Assembly (NCBI GenBank): GCA_020725545.1
Contig: DYEV01000002.1
Location: forward strand, 1 to 64,000
Direction: 5' to 3'
From: Desulfobacca sp.
GTDB taxonomy: Bacteria > Desulfobacterota > Desulfobaccia > Desulfobaccales > Desulfobaccaceae
DNA length: 64,000 bases
Positions 9,279-19,384 of this stretch are shown here, piece after piece (position 1 is the first letter of the stretch; every line of letters starts with the position of its first letter). A program made the translations under genes and the position numbers. The notes beneath the pieces were generated by a model. It made no database searches. It was not told the origin of the DNA and saw nothing but the letters and a program-made list of their open reading frames with translations.

Positions 9279-10577
9279 ATGGTCCGGTGGTGGGCAGGAT
9301 TCCTGCTTTTAGCCAGCATTATTTTGTCTTCCTGTGGACCGGCTGCGGCCGAGGAGCCGAGAGAAGTCTACGTTCTCACCGCCAGCGGTTCCATCAATCC
9401 CGGGATGGCCGAATTCATCCTGGACGGCCTCCAGACCGCCGAGAAGGGGCGGGCCGAAGCGTTGATCATCGAGCTGGATACCCCCGGTGGTCTGGACACC
9501 TCCATGCGTGAGATCGCCCAAGGGATTATTAATGCCAAGATCCCCGTGGTGGTCTTTGTCTCCCCTAAAGGGGCCCGGGCGGCTTCGGCCGGTTTGATCA
9601 TCACCTTGGCCAGCCACGTAGCGGCCATGGCGCCGGGGACCAATATCGGCGCGGCCCATCCGGTGGCCATCGGCACCGGCCAGATGGACAAGGAAATGGC
9701 CGCCAAAGTAGTGAATGACATGGCGGCCTATGTCCGTTCCCTGGCCGCAGAACGACAGCGCAATGCGGATTGGGCCGAAAAGGCGGTGCGCCAGAGTGTG
9801 TCCATCACGGCAGGGGAGGCTCAAAAACTGCGAGTCGTGGAAATCCTGGCCGACGATCTGCCAGACCTGCTGAAAAAGCTCGATGGTCGGGTGGTGCGCC
9901 TGCCTCAGGAAAGCCGCACCCTGAAAACGGCCAAAGCGACGGTGGTCACTTTTGAGCCCGGCCTGCGCCACCGGGTCTTGAAACGCTTGGCCGACCCCAA
10001 TATCGCCATCATCCTCATGATGATCGGTTTGGCCGGACTGTATTTTGAATTGGCCCACCCCGGCGCCGTCCTCCCTGGGGTTTTGGGCGGCATCTGTTTA
10101 TTGTTGGCTTTTTATGCCTTTCAAACCTTGCCGGTGAACTTCATCGGCCTGATGCTGCTGGTGTTGGGCTTTATCTTTTTTCTGTTGGAGATTTATGTGA
10201 CCAGCTATGGTCTGTTGTCCATTGCCGGCATCATTTCGCTGGCCCTGGGCGGCCTCATGCTCTATCGCAGCCAGGGGCCAGGAATGGCCATCTCCTTGAG
10301 CGTTCTGCTGACGGTGATTGGCACCATATCCCTGTTCTTTCTGGTGGTGACCGGTTTGGCGGTGCGGGCTCAGATGCAGAAGCCCATATCCGGCATGGCT
10401 GGTCTGGTGGGGGAGCAGGGGGTGGCCCTAACCGACCTCGATCCCGCCGGCAAAGTGTTGGTCCAAGGCACCTATTGGGACGCCCACGCGGAGGAATTCA
10501 TTCCAAAGAATACGCCGGTGGAGGTCGTCCGGATGCACGGTTTGCGGTTGGTGGTGCGACGTTTAGCCGATTCCTGA
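9279..10577 (+). CDS. Long-form NfeD: membrane-bound ClpP-class serine protease
   Basis: Signal peptide; ELDTPGGLDTSMREIAQGI..SPKGARAASAGLIITLASHVAAMAPGTNIGAAHPV; TM segments; C-terminal OB-like domain. Start at 9279 follows CTGGAGG. Confidence 0.88.
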   Translation: MVRWWAGFLLLASIILSSCGPAAAEEPREVYVLTASGSINPGMAEFILDGLQTAEKGRAEALIIELDTPGGLDTSMREIAQGIINAKIPVVVFVSPKGARAASAGLIITLASHVAAMAPGTNIGAAHPVAIGTGQMDKEMAAKVVNDMAAYVRSLAAERQRNADWAEKAVRQSVSITAGEAQKLRVVEILADDLPDLLKKLDGRVVRLPQESRTLKTAKATVVTFEPGLRHRVLKRLADPNIAIILMMIGLAGLYFELAHPGAVLPGVLGGICLLLAFYAFQTLPVNFIGLMLLVLGFIFFLLEIYVTSYGLLSIAGIISLALGGLMLYRSQGPGMAISLSVLLTVIGTISLFFLVVTGLAVRAQMQKPISGMAGLVGEQGVALTDLDPAGKVLVQGTYWDAHAEEFIPKNTPVEVVRMHGLRLVVRRLADS

Positions 10578-10592
10578 AAAAGGAGAGAGAGT

Positions 10593-11357
10593 ATGGCCTT
10601 TTCCCCTATTATCATTCTGGTCCTGGTGGTTTTTTTCCTGTTCAGTGCCATCAAAATCCTCAATGAATTTGAACGCGGGGTTATCTTTCGATTGGGCCGG
10701 GCCTTGCATGAGGCGAAAGGTCCTGGCGTCATTATCCTCATCCCCATCATCGATCAGATGCGCAGGGTCAACCTGCAGATCGTCACCTATGATGTGCCGA
10801 CCCAGGATGTCATTACCCGGGATAACGTCAGCGTCAAGGTGAATGCCGTGGTCTATTTCAAGGTGATGGACCCCATCAAAGCGATTATCGAAGTGCAGGA
10901 CTACTTCCAGGCCACGGCCTTATTGGCCCAGACCACCCTGCGGAGTGTCTGCGGCCAGTCGGAGTTGGATGAACTGCTCTCAGCCCGGGAGAAAATCAAT
11001 CTGAAGCTGGCCGAAATCCTGGACCAGCACACCGACCCCTGGGGGGTCAAGGTGACTCTCGTGGAGGTCAAGGCCATTGACCTGCCCATCGAAATGCAGC
11101 GGGCTATGGCCCGCCAGGCGGAGGCCGAACGGGAACGCCGGGCCAAAGTCATTGCTGCAGAAGGGGAGTTCCAGGCAGCCGCCAAGTTGTCCGAGGCCGC
11201 CCACATCATGGCCAAGGAACCCATCACCCTGCAGTTGCGGTATCTCCAGACGCTGCGGGAAATTGCCGCGGAAAAAAATTCCACAACCCTGTTCCCCATT
11301 CCCATTGATCTGCTGACGCCCTTCATTAAACTTGCAGACAAACTCAAAAGTGAATAA
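10593..11357 (+). CDS. SPFH/stomatin-like slipin
   Basis: [66 protein letters not shown]. Adjacent to NfeD as usual. Confidence 0.92.
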   Translation: MAFSPIIILVLVVFFLFSAIKILNEFERGVIFRLGRALHEAKGPGVIILIPIIDQMRRVNLQIVTYDVPTQDVITRDNVSVKVNAVVYFKVMDPIKAIIEVQDYFQATALLAQTTLRSVCGQSELDELLSAREKINLKLAEILDQHTDPWGVKVTLVEVKAIDLPIEMQRAMARQAEAERERRAKVIAAEGEFQAAAKLSEAAHIMAKEPITLQLRYLQTLREIAAEKNSTTLFPIPIDLLTPFIKLADKLKSE

Positions 11358-11363
11358 GATAAG

Positions 11364-11494
11364 GAGGCTTTTGCAAAATTCCCTTGTTTTACTCTTTGTC
11401 ATTCTGAGCGAAAGGGAAGAATCTCATGTTTATCGGTTATCAAGATCCTTCACTTCGTTCAGGATGACAATCACACCCATTTTGCAAAAATCTC
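11364..11494. repeat. MITE-like inverted repeat element with nested REP-type arms
   Basis: Outer arms gaggcttttgcaaaat (11364-11379) and attttgcaaaaatctc (11479-11494). Inner arms tgtcattctgagcgaaagggaagaatct and agatccttcacttcgttcaggatgaca. Confidence 0.75.
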
Positions 11495-11522
11495 TAAGTT
11501 TTCGATTTTACAGATAGGTAGG

Positions 11523-11864
11523 ATGCGTATGGGAAAAAAAGAGAAGAAGGAAAAGAAGGAAAAACCTCTGGACCGTATGACCGCCAAGGAACTCCGGGAG
11601 TATGCCCTTACCCTGGGGGAGATTGTCGGCGTCCATGGTATGAACAAAGAGGAGCTCATCGCCGCCATTAAAGAGATCAAAGGCATCAGCGATGAGGGTC
11701 CCAAGGCCGCCAAATCCCTGAATGTGCGGGAATTGAAAGAAAAAATCAAGGAGCTGCGGGCCCGCAAAGCAGAAGCCCGGACTGCCGCAGCAACACGGCA
11801 AACCATCGATATCTTCCGGAAGCGGATTAATCGGTTAAAGAAACGGACCCGCAAGGCCGCCTAA
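11523..11864 (+). CDS. Small lysine-rich protein with Rho N-terminal/SAP-like motif
   Basis: KPLDRMTAKELREYALTLGEIVGVHGMNKEELIAAIKEIKGI resembles Rho_N. Lys/Arg-rich flanks. Confidence 0.65.
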   Translation: MRMGKKEKKEKKEKPLDRMTAKELREYALTLGEIVGVHGMNKEELIAAIKEIKGISDEGPKAAKSLNVRELKEKIKELRARKAEARTAAATRQTIDIFRKRINRLKKRTRKAA

Positions 11865-11904
11865 AGGACTGAGTCACCATCGAGGTGGAAAGGGATCACC
11901 GGTT

Positions 11905-13380
11905 ATGGCTTCAGCAGAGAAGACACCCGATAGCAGCCCGGCGGAGCACGGAGGCACGCCTGCGCCTCTCAGCCCGATAACCCTCACCATCAGTGAGATC
12001 GGCGTCCAAAAGACCTTCGCCAAAGGCACCATTATCGTCCGCCAGGGCGATCTGCCGGATAATTTTTATGTCATCCGGCAGGGCCGGGTCAAAGTGTTTC
12101 GCCTCAGTCCTGAAGGCATCCGCACCGATCTCACGGAATTGGGCGCCGGAGCCTATTTCGGCGAGTTGGCCATTGTCACCGGGCAGCCCCGCACCGCTTC
12201 GGTAGAAGCCGCCGAAGATACGGTTCTCACAGAAATCAGCCGGGAAGAGTTTGATAAGCTGCTGGATGACAATCCGCCTTTGGCTCGGCAGATTATCAAG
12301 CAACTGACCGAATGGCTGGTGGGAGCGGATAAGCGCCTGGAAAAAGAGACTGTCCATCAGGTGAGGATTCGGGAAGTCTCCTGGTTTGATTTTGTCCTGA
12401 TCGGCGGTTTGAGCATTATCTTTGCCCTGATCTTCAATTTCTACAATGATAATCAGATACCGTTGATTCAAGGCTGGGGCCGGGCCGAGACCGTCAAAGA
12501 GATTGCCCTGCAGGAAGCCCTGGCGAAGTATAAGGCCGGGGAATTGATCGTCATTGACGCCCGCAAAGACAGTTTTTTCCAACAGAAGCATATTAAAGGG
12601 GCTGAAAATTTCCAGGTAGTCTTTTTCGACCTGATGGCGCCCATGTTCCAATTCCGGCTGGAGCAGAGGCAGGCCACCCCGGAGACCCCCATGCTGATCG
12701 TCGGCGGCACCCTGAGCCGACGCTTTGATCTGGACCTGGCCCACGCCCTGAAAGATTTGGGCTATGAAAATGTCATGGTCTTGGCCGGAGATTATACCGC
12801 CTGGGAGAAGGCCTTCCCGGTGGAGGAAAAGCCGCCCAAACCGCCCATGCCCATGCATTTTGGCATCGCCGGCCTGTTGGAGTGGATACCGGTCGCCATT
12901 TTTGTGCTGATTCTCATCCCCCCGGTGCGCCGCAGTCCGTATCTGGCCATATTCTGCCGGCTGCTCCTGGGCGTCATCTTTATCCAATTCGCCCTCAGCA
13001 AGATCATGCGGCCGGCGGTTTTTGCTTTAAACGTGGTGGAATATCAGATGATGCCGGCTTGGGGGGTCAATCTCTGGGCCCTCATCCTCCCCTGGGCCGA
13101 ATTAGTGGCCGGTCTCTTCCTCATCTTAGGCATCCGCACCCGCACCGCCGCCATCTTTATCGGCGGGATGAACGTCATCTTCATTGTGGGGTTGGTCAAT
13201 GCCATCCTGCATCAATATCCCATCAACTGCGGTTGCGTGGGTGAAGTGGGCGAGCCGGTGAACTGGTGGAAAGTCTTGAAGAATACCGGCATGCTGCTCA
13301 TGGCGGTGCAGATTTACTTCTATGATCGCCTCTTTGTCCTGGATCGGGGCGGGTTTATCTGGCGGGAGAGAAAAATATGA
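11905..13380 (+). CDS. Fusion: cyclic-nucleotide-binding (CRP-type) domain, TM, rhodanese-like domain, DoxX/MauE-like membrane domain
   Basis: cNMP motif FAKGTIIVRQGDLPDNFYVIRQGRVKVF..GAYFGELAIVTGQPRTASVEA; rhodanese-like VIDARKDSFFQQKHIKGAENF..LKDLGYENVMVLAGDYTAWEKA; membrane part with NCGCVGEVGEP. Confidence 0.82.
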   Translation: MASAEKTPDSSPAEHGGTPAPLSPITLTISEIGVQKTFAKGTIIVRQGDLPDNFYVIRQGRVKVFRLSPEGIRTDLTELGAGAYFGELAIVTGQPRTASVEAAEDTVLTEISREEFDKLLDDNPPLARQIIKQLTEWLVGADKRLEKETVHQVRIREVSWFDFVLIGGLSIIFALIFNFYNDNQIPLIQGWGRAETVKEIALQEALAKYKAGELIVIDARKDSFFQQKHIKGAENFQVVFFDLMAPMFQFRLEQRQATPETPMLIVGGTLSRRFDLDLAHALKDLGYENVMVLAGDYTAWEKAFPVEEKPPKPPMPMHFGIAGLLEWIPVAIFVLILIPPVRRSPYLAIFCRLLLGVIFIQFALSKIMRPAVFALNVVEYQMMPAWGVNLWALILPWAELVAGLFLILGIRTRTAAIFIGGMNVIFIVGLVNAILHQYPINCGCVGEVGEPVNWWKVLKNTGMLLMAVQIYFYDRLFVLDRGGFIWRERKI

Positions 13381-13751
13381 GTCGATCCGTATGGCAACGG
13401 TTGCCCCTGGGTCTGGTTCTCCTCGGTTGCCTGGGGTTTTGGGCCTGTGGTGAATCCCGGCTCCCCTTTGTGGGCACATACAAAACCGCTGAGCCCATTG
13501 CTAATAAGGGACATATCGAACTGGTGCTGAAGGACAATGGCGAGGCCGATTGGAATTGGGTGGACGAAAACCGTTCGGTAAAATTAAAATGGCGGGTTCA
13601 AGATGGCCGAGTTTGGCTCTATTTCAAAGAAGGCGTCATCCTCATCGGCACTCCTACGAATGGCAGCAAAATTTTAGCCCTCAACATCTCCGGCGAATGG
13701 CACGAGGGTTGCCCCGTGGAGAAATGTATTTATTTCACCCGCGTGAAGTGA
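13377..13751 (+). CDS. Small putative lipoprotein
   Basis: N-terminal hydrophobic segment ending LGFWACGES. Start overlaps upstream stop by 4 nt (ATGA). Confidence 0.65.
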   Translation: MSRSVWQRLPLGLVLLGCLGFWACGESRLPFVGTYKTAEPIANKGHIELVLKDNGEADWNWVDENRSVKLKWRVQDGRVWLYFKEGVILIGTPTNGSKILALNISGEWHEGCPVEKCIYFTRVK

Positions 13752-13863
13752 TCAGACTGAAATTCCTCTATTTCTGCAGAAACCGGCTTCCAGGCGCGCT
13801 GTTTGCACCAGTCAGCCAAGGGCTTCGGCTAGGGGGCGACCTCCCGGCTCTCTGCCGGCCGGA

Positions 13864-15117
13864 ATGGCCAACCCGCGTCATATGCTCACAGGGAAAGGTT
13901 TCGGGGTGAAACCACTGCGACAATCTAGGTGGGGTATCCTTGCTTTAGCCATAAGTTGGTTGGTTTTAGTGCCCCTGACAGTTCTGGCCCAAAGCGATAA
14001 CTTGATCATCTCCCGATTAGGGCTCAGTCAGGTCCAGGGAACCACCTTTTTGACCATGATCCTCAGCCGACCGGAACAGCCCACGATTCAGCCGGTAGTG
14101 GACCCGCAGGCCCCACAGTTGATCATTGATTTCCCGCAGGCTCGCGTTTTTGACGTTCCCGTGGTCCAGGCCGGCGATGACCAGCTCATCAAACAAGTAA
14201 GGACCATGGCCATCCCCGGCGGCGATGGCGTCAGGATTGTGGCTGAACTTGTCCCCGGCCGGCCGTACACGTATTGGCGCAGCAGCCGGACCTCACCCCG
14301 GGGCGGCTATCAATTTGTGCTGGGGATCAGGCCTGATGCCGCCGCCCCACCGCCGGCCGCAACGGCGCGTCCAGCACTCCCCAAGATCGCGGAACCGGCT
14401 CCAGCGCCGCCCCCGTTGCCGACGCGTTCCTACGAACCGGGGCCGACGGCCGGTCCCCGGCCCTCTGGAGAACCACAAGGTGGCCCCCCCCGTACCCCCG
14501 AATACGATTATCGTCGTCCCACGTCCGGCACCATGGCCGAAATCTATAACCTCATGCCGGGTGCCGGGCCAGTATTGGAATTTTTGGAGCGTCAGGGTTG
14601 GAATGCCCAAAAAGACAACGCCGGCCGCAAAGGCAGCCCGGCCAGCCAACGCTTTGTCATGACCAATGCTTCGCACCCTGACCTCTCCATCGCCGCAGAG
14701 CACATCCCCACAAGGGCTGGCAGTGCCCCCAGCATTAATATCATCGCCGTGTCCACCGATAAACTGGCGGACCGCGACGCAGACAAATACCGGCAGATGG
14801 TGCGTTGGGATCTGTCTACCATCAAAAAACACTTTGAAGATATCGGGGATTATTATGACGACGGCTTGAAGCCCTTGCGCATCCGTTTGCGGGAACGGAC
14901 CAAGGCCGTTTTTTCGCGGGAATTCCAGTTCCTGCAGCAATTCATCGACGCAGCCGTACCCCAAAAACCGGAACTAGCCGCTCAGATCAAGAAACACCTC
15001 GACGAAAAGGTCAACAAACGCCTGGAGGGGGCGCAATACACCGAATCGGAAGATCCGCTGGTTATCTTCGATATGACGGACTTCTATACGCTGCGGGTTT
15101 ACTTCATCGGCCGGTAG
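13864..15117 (+). CDS. AMIN-domain-containing secreted protein with uncharacterised C-terminal region
   Basis: Signal/TM then FLTMILSRPEQPTIQPVVDPQAPQLIIDFPQARVFDVP..IKQVRTMAIPGGDGVRIVAELVPGRPYTY (AMIN-like); Pro-rich linker. The start may be further downstream. Confidence 0.7.
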   Translation: MANPRHMLTGKGFGVKPLRQSRWGILALAISWLVLVPLTVLAQSDNLIISRLGLSQVQGTTFLTMILSRPEQPTIQPVVDPQAPQLIIDFPQARVFDVPVVQAGDDQLIKQVRTMAIPGGDGVRIVAELVPGRPYTYWRSSRTSPRGGYQFVLGIRPDAAAPPPAATARPALPKIAEPAPAPPPLPTRSYEPGPTAGPRPSGEPQGGPPRTPEYDYRRPTSGTMAEIYNLMPGAGPVLEFLERQGWNAQKDNAGRKGSPASQRFVMTNASHPDLSIAAEHIPTRAGSAPSINIIAVSTDKLADRDADKYRQMVRWDLSTIKKHFEDIGDYYDDGLKPLRIRLRERTKAVFSREFQFLQQFIDAAVPQKPELAAQIKKHLDEKVNKRLEGAQYTESEDPLVIFDMTDFYTLRVYFIGR

Positions 15118-15124
15118 GAGAGAA

Positions 15125-15197
15125 GGTTGTTGAAAAAGTGCTTTTAGGGGAAGAGGCCAAAGAAAAGAAACCTGCCCCTTTTCCTGAAAAGAGGGTG
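15125..15197 (+). repeat. Dispersed intergenic repeat, copy B (most divergent)
   Basis: ggttgttgaaaaagtgcttttaggggaagaggcca, 8 nt after the upstream stop codon. Confidence 0.4.
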
Positions 15198-15208
15198 CCT
15201 AGAAATCT

Positions 15209-15934
15209 TCAGACCGCTTCTTTGGGGGTCAACTCAAAGAAGAGGATCTTTTTATCGCCCTCGGCTTGGCGTAGTTTCTTCTCCTGAAAGCGCACATTAT
15301 AGAGAGGCTTGGCCAGTTCAATAAAAGCCTGGGGGCCCCTGCTGCGGAGGCCTTGGGTCAGATAAATCTTGCCTCCCGGCCTGAGATATCTCCGAAAAAT
15401 CTGTAAGAGCTGGGCAAAAGAGGCGGGTTCATAGAGAATATCAGAGCCGACCAGCCAGGAAAACTGCCCCGCCAGTTGGGGGTCATGCCAGTCAAGATAT
15501 TCCACCCGGACATTTGCCAGGCGGTTCTGCCAGGCGCTCAGGCGAGCAAACGTTAAGGCATCGGGGATGGTATCCGTAATGGTCACCTGGTGCCCCCGGG
15601 CCGCGGCCGCCAAGCCGGCAAAACCCAGGCCGGCGCCCAGCTCCAGGATGGTTTGGTCTGACTGCGGCGGTTGTTTTACCAAAAAATCCGCCAAGACCAA
15701 AGCGCCGTCCCAGACCATGGCCCAATAGGGAAAATTTTCCAAGGAAAGGTGTTGGGCTTCCATATGGTGCACCAGATAGGATTCCAAATCAGCCATCTGG
15801 AGCAATTTCAGCTTAATGGGGCCCACCTGGATATCGGCCCACTCCAATTGATAGCGCTGGGCCAGGTCCTCGAAGAGGTGTTGCGCGGCATCGGCAGTCA
15901 ACATGTCATATCCGAAGTATGGTTTGCACAGCAT
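15209..15934 (-). CDS. Class I SAM-dependent methyltransferase
   Basis: ILELGAGLGFAGLAAAARGHQVTITDTIPDALTFARLSAWQN..VGSDILYEPASFAQLLQIF. Confidence 0.85.
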   Translation of the reverse strand: MLCKPYFGYDMLTADAAQHLFEDLAQRYQLEWADIQVGPIKLKLLQMADLESYLVHHMEAQHLSLENFPYWAMVWDGALVLADFLVKQPPQSDQTILELGAGLGFAGLAAAARGHQVTITDTIPDALTFARLSAWQNRLANVRVEYLDWHDPQLAGQFSWLVGSDILYEPASFAQLLQIFRRYLRPGGKIYLTQGLRSRGPQAFIELAKPLYNVRFQEKKLRQAEGDKKILFFELTPKEAV

Positions 15935-16009
15935 GAATCGTCAAGGATGCCCAAGATATAGTATGCCATCCTCCTATTGCTTACTGGCCCCTGGTCCCTG
16001 ACCCCCTCT

Positions 16010-18424
16010 TTACTCCTCGCCTTTTTTCCCTTCTTCTTCTTTCATGAATTTTTTGACCAGCTCCATCATTTCCCGGAGTTTCTGGTCTACCCGGGCGTTG
16101 ATGCTGCCTTCTTCAAAGCCGCCTTCCGGCAAGGGCCGGCCAGCGGGCACGCCCGTCAGGATTTCCATGGCCTCGTCCACGTGCTGGGCGGCCCAAACGT
16201 GGAATTTGCCCTGGCGCACCGCCTCGACGATCTCCGGTTTCAGCATCAGCTGCTGGACGTTGGCTCTTGGGATGATGACGCCGTGACTGCCGTCCAAGCC
16301 CCGGGCTTTGCAGACTTTATAGAATCCTTCGATCTTCCAGTTAACGCCGCCGATGGGTTGAAATTCGCCCCGCTGGCTGACCGAGCCGGTCATGGCGATA
16401 TGCTGGGCAATGGGGACCTCGGCCAGGCAGGAGAGGATGGCGATGAGTTCCGCGGCCGAGGCACTGTCGCCCTCCACCATGCTATAGCTCTGTTCAAAAG
16501 TAAGATGGGCCGAGAGGGTCAGAGGTTTGTCCTGGGCAAAACGGCTGCGCAGAAAACTGGCTAGGATCATCACCCCTTTGGTGTGGATGTTCCCGGACAT
16601 CTTCGATTCCCGTTCGATGGCCACTACCCCTTCCCGACCCAGGGATACTGTCGCCGTGATGCGGCTGGGGCGGGCAAAGGCATAATCCCCCAACATATAT
16701 ACCGAGAGGCCGTTGACCTGCCCCACTACCGCGCCGCTGGTCTCGATGAAGAGCATCCCCTCCTGGATGTAATCCTGCATCTTTTCTTCGAACAAATCGG
16801 AGCGGAAGATCTTTTCGCTGATGGCCTTTTCCATATCTTCGCCCATGATCAAGTCATGGCCGCGGCGTCTGGCATAGAAATTGGCCTCCCGGATGATGTC
16901 CGTTAATTCTCCCACCTGCAGGCTCATTTTGTTCTTATGGTCGGCCAACTCACTGGCATACTCCAAGAACCGGCTGACGGCCGTCTTATGGAGGGGGGCC
17001 AGATGTTCCTTTTCAGTAAAACCTTGCACGAAGGCTAGGAGCTGGGTCTGATGATCCGGCGTGCGCTTCATCTCCCAGTCAAAATCGGCCTTGATTTTAA
17101 AAAACTTGTGGAAATCCTCATCATAGGAATACAGTAGCTGATAGAGCCAGGGGTTGCCGATGAGGATCACCTTGAGCCGCAGCGGGATGGGTTCAGGCCG
17201 CAGGGTCTTAGTGGTAATCAACCCCAACTGCTCGCCTAAATCTTCAATCTTGATCTCCCGCTCTTTGAGGGTCCGCTTCAGGGCCTCATAGGAATAGAAC
17301 CATTTCAGCAGGTCCATGACGTTGATGATCAAGTAGCCGCCGTTGGCCCGGTGCACCGACCCGGGATGGATGAGGGTGAAGTCGGTCAGCAGGGTGCCGA
17401 ACTGGGCCTTGCGTTCGATGCTGCCGAAGAGATTGGGATAGGTAGGGTTGCCTTCCACTACCACTGGCGCCCCCTTACAGGCGGAATTGTCTACAAAGAC
17501 GTTCACCTGATACTGCACGAAGCTGGGCTCGGGAGTGGGAAAGGGAAATGGTGTGGGCTGCCCCGGCCGCCGCTTTAAATCGTCAATATTTTTTAGAATA
17601 TCGTCTTGAACTTCTTTGAGGTAAGTGGTGACCTCGGGCTGCCCCTGGTATTTTTCCACCAGCTCTTCGATGAGGTGGCCTACCACGAAGAGGGCCACAT
17701 CCTGATCCAGCTTCTTTTCGGCCTGCTGGAATTCTTTTTCCATGCGGCGGATCTTGCGGAGGGCCTCGTTCATTTCATTGTGAAGGGCATTGGACTTTTG
17801 CCGCAATTCTTCCCGTTCAGCATCCGTCAGGGCCTTGAGTTCCTCTTCAGTCAAGGGCTTGCCGTCGCGGCCTGGAAAGATCATCATGCCGGCCTGGGAG
17901 ATGTTCAGGATAAAGCCCTCTTCCGTGGCCCGTTGATCCAGCTCTTTAAGGATGTTGTTGCGCTCCTGAGTAAACTGATGCACCAGGGCTTCCCGGCGGT
18001 TGCTGTAATCTTCGCTCTCAAAGATTTCGGGAATCTGGATCTTTAAGGTGTTGATCAGTTCGTCCATGTCATCCCGCAAGACCTTGCCCTGGCCAGTGGG
18101 CAGTTGCAAAGCCCGGGGTTTCTCCGGTTCTTTGAAGTTGTAGACATAGACAAAGTCCGGCGGGGTTTTTTCTGTGGCCGCCAGCTTCTCGACGTAATTG
18201 CGGATCATGGCGGTGCGGCCGGAGCGGGGTTGACCAGAGACATAGATGTTGAAATCGTGGTCTTTCATCCCCAGACCCAGTTCCAGGGCATGCAAAGCCC
18301 GGTTCTGGGCGATCACCTGTTCCGACAGGGAGGCCAGTTCGGCAGTGGTCTCAAAACCCAACTCATCAGGCGTATAGACAGCTCGCAACTCTTCGGGCTT
18401 CAATTCCCAATCATCTCTTGGCAT
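16010..18424 (-). CDS. LonB-like ATP-dependent protease
   Basis: YVSGQPRSGRTAMIRNYV; long AAA region; protease domain VEGDSASAAELIAILSCLAEVPIAQHIAMTGSVSQRGEFQPIGGVNWKIEGFY. Confidence 0.9.
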   Translation of the reverse strand: MPRDDWELKPEELRAVYTPDELGFETTAELASLSEQVIAQNRALHALELGLGMKDHDFNIYVSGQPRSGRTAMIRNYVEKLAATEKTPPDFVYVYNFKEPEKPRALQLPTGQGKVLRDDMDELINTLKIQIPEIFESEDYSNRREALVHQFTQERNNILKELDQRATEEGFILNISQAGMMIFPGRDGKPLTEEELKALTDAEREELRQKSNALHNEMNEALRKIRRMEKEFQQAEKKLDQDVALFVVGHLIEELVEKYQGQPEVTTYLKEVQDDILKNIDDLKRRPGQPTPFPFPTPEPSFVQYQVNVFVDNSACKGAPVVVEGNPTYPNLFGSIERKAQFGTLLTDFTLIHPGSVHRANGGYLIINVMDLLKWFYSYEALKRTLKEREIKIEDLGEQLGLITTKTLRPEPIPLRLKVILIGNPWLYQLLYSYDEDFHKFFKIKADFDWEMKRTPDHQTQLLAFVQGFTEKEHLAPLHKTAVSRFLEYASELADHKNKMSLQVGELTDIIREANFYARRRGHDLIMGEDMEKAISEKIFRSDLFEEKMQDYIQEGMLFIETSGAVVGQVNGLSVYMLGDYAFARPSRITATVSLGREGVVAIERESKMSGNIHTKGVMILASFLRSRFAQDKPLTLSAHLTFEQSYSMVEGDSASAAELIAILSCLAEVPIAQHIAMTGSVSQRGEFQPIGGVNWKIEGFYKVCKARGLDGSHGVIIPRANVQQLMLKPEIVEAVRQGKFHVWAAQHVDEAMEILTGVPAGRPLPEGGFEEGSINARVDQKLREMMELVKKFMKEEEGKKGEE

Positions 18425-18475
18425 GTTGCCTCCTCGGAATCCTACAAAAATTTGCTTTCCCGCAAGGGGAGTGCC

Positions 18476-19384
18476 TTACTCCGGTGATCGTGGTTGCCAC
18501 AGGCAGAAATCGCCGCAGGCCGTCGCCTCTTCTTCAATCTGGATGGTAGAATGCTCTAAACCGAACTGTTCCCGGAGAAGCGCCGCCATTTCACAGCGGA
18601 CGTCGTCCTGCTTGCGGCTGCCGTTGACGACGGCATGGACGCTTAAGGCGTACAAACCTGAGCTTATGGTCCAAATATGGAGATCGTGAATATTTTTGAC
18701 CGCCGGCACATTTTCCAGGCTTTGGGCCACCGCCTGGATATTCAGGTGACGAGGGGTGGCTTCCATCAGGATCTCGGTGGCCTCCTGGATCAGCCGCCAG
18801 CTGCCGGAAATGATCAAGAGACCGATAAGAAAGCTGGCTAAAGGGTCGAACCAATACCAGCCCCGCCAGAGCATGGCCACTGAGGCCGTAATAGCCACCA
18901 CCGATCCCAAGCCGTCAGCCACCACATGCAAAAAGGCGGAACGCAGGTTGATGGATCGGTGTTGAGAGGGGTAGAGCAGCCAGGCCGAGATGATATTGAC
19001 TGCCAGACCTGCCGAGGCAATGATCAGCATGGGGCCGCTTTTGACCAACGGCGGCTCCCAGAAGCGGTGGTAGGCTTCGTAAAAAATAATGCCGGTAATG
19101 CCCCAAAGGACCAGGCCATTAATCAGGGCGGCCAGGATTTCCAGGCGATGGTACCCATAGGTTTTGGCCGGGGTTGGCGCTTTGGCCGCCCAGTTGATAG
19201 CCACCAGACTGAAGAGCAGGGCGCCCATATCGCTGAACATGTGGCCGGCATCGCTGATCAGGGCCAGGCTGTTGGTCCACAGGCCGCCCAGCAATTCCAC
19301 CAGAAAGAAACCACAGACCAGGACGAGACTGAGGAGCAGGGCGCGGCGGTCTTGGGAACGATGGTGATCATGACTGGCTCCCAT
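18476..19384 (-). CDS. Cation diffusion facilitator (CzcD/ZitB-type) transporter
   Basis: LISDAGHMFSDMGALLFSLVAINWA..HVVADGLGSVVAI..HDLHIWTISSGLYALSVHAVV. Confidence 0.92.
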   Translation of the reverse strand: MGASHDHHRSQDRRALLLSLVLVCGFFLVELLGGLWTNSLALISDAGHMFSDMGALLFSLVAINWAAKAPTPAKTYGYHRLEILAALINGLVLWGITGIIFYEAYHRFWEPPLVKSGPMLIIASAGLAVNIISAWLLYPSQHRSINLRSAFLHVVADGLGSVVAITASVAMLWRGWYWFDPLASFLIGLLIISGSWRLIQEATEILMEATPRHLNIQAVAQSLENVPAVKNIHDLHIWTISSGLYALSVHAVVNGSRKQDDVRCEMAALLREQFGLEHSTIQIEEEATACGDFCLWQPRSPE

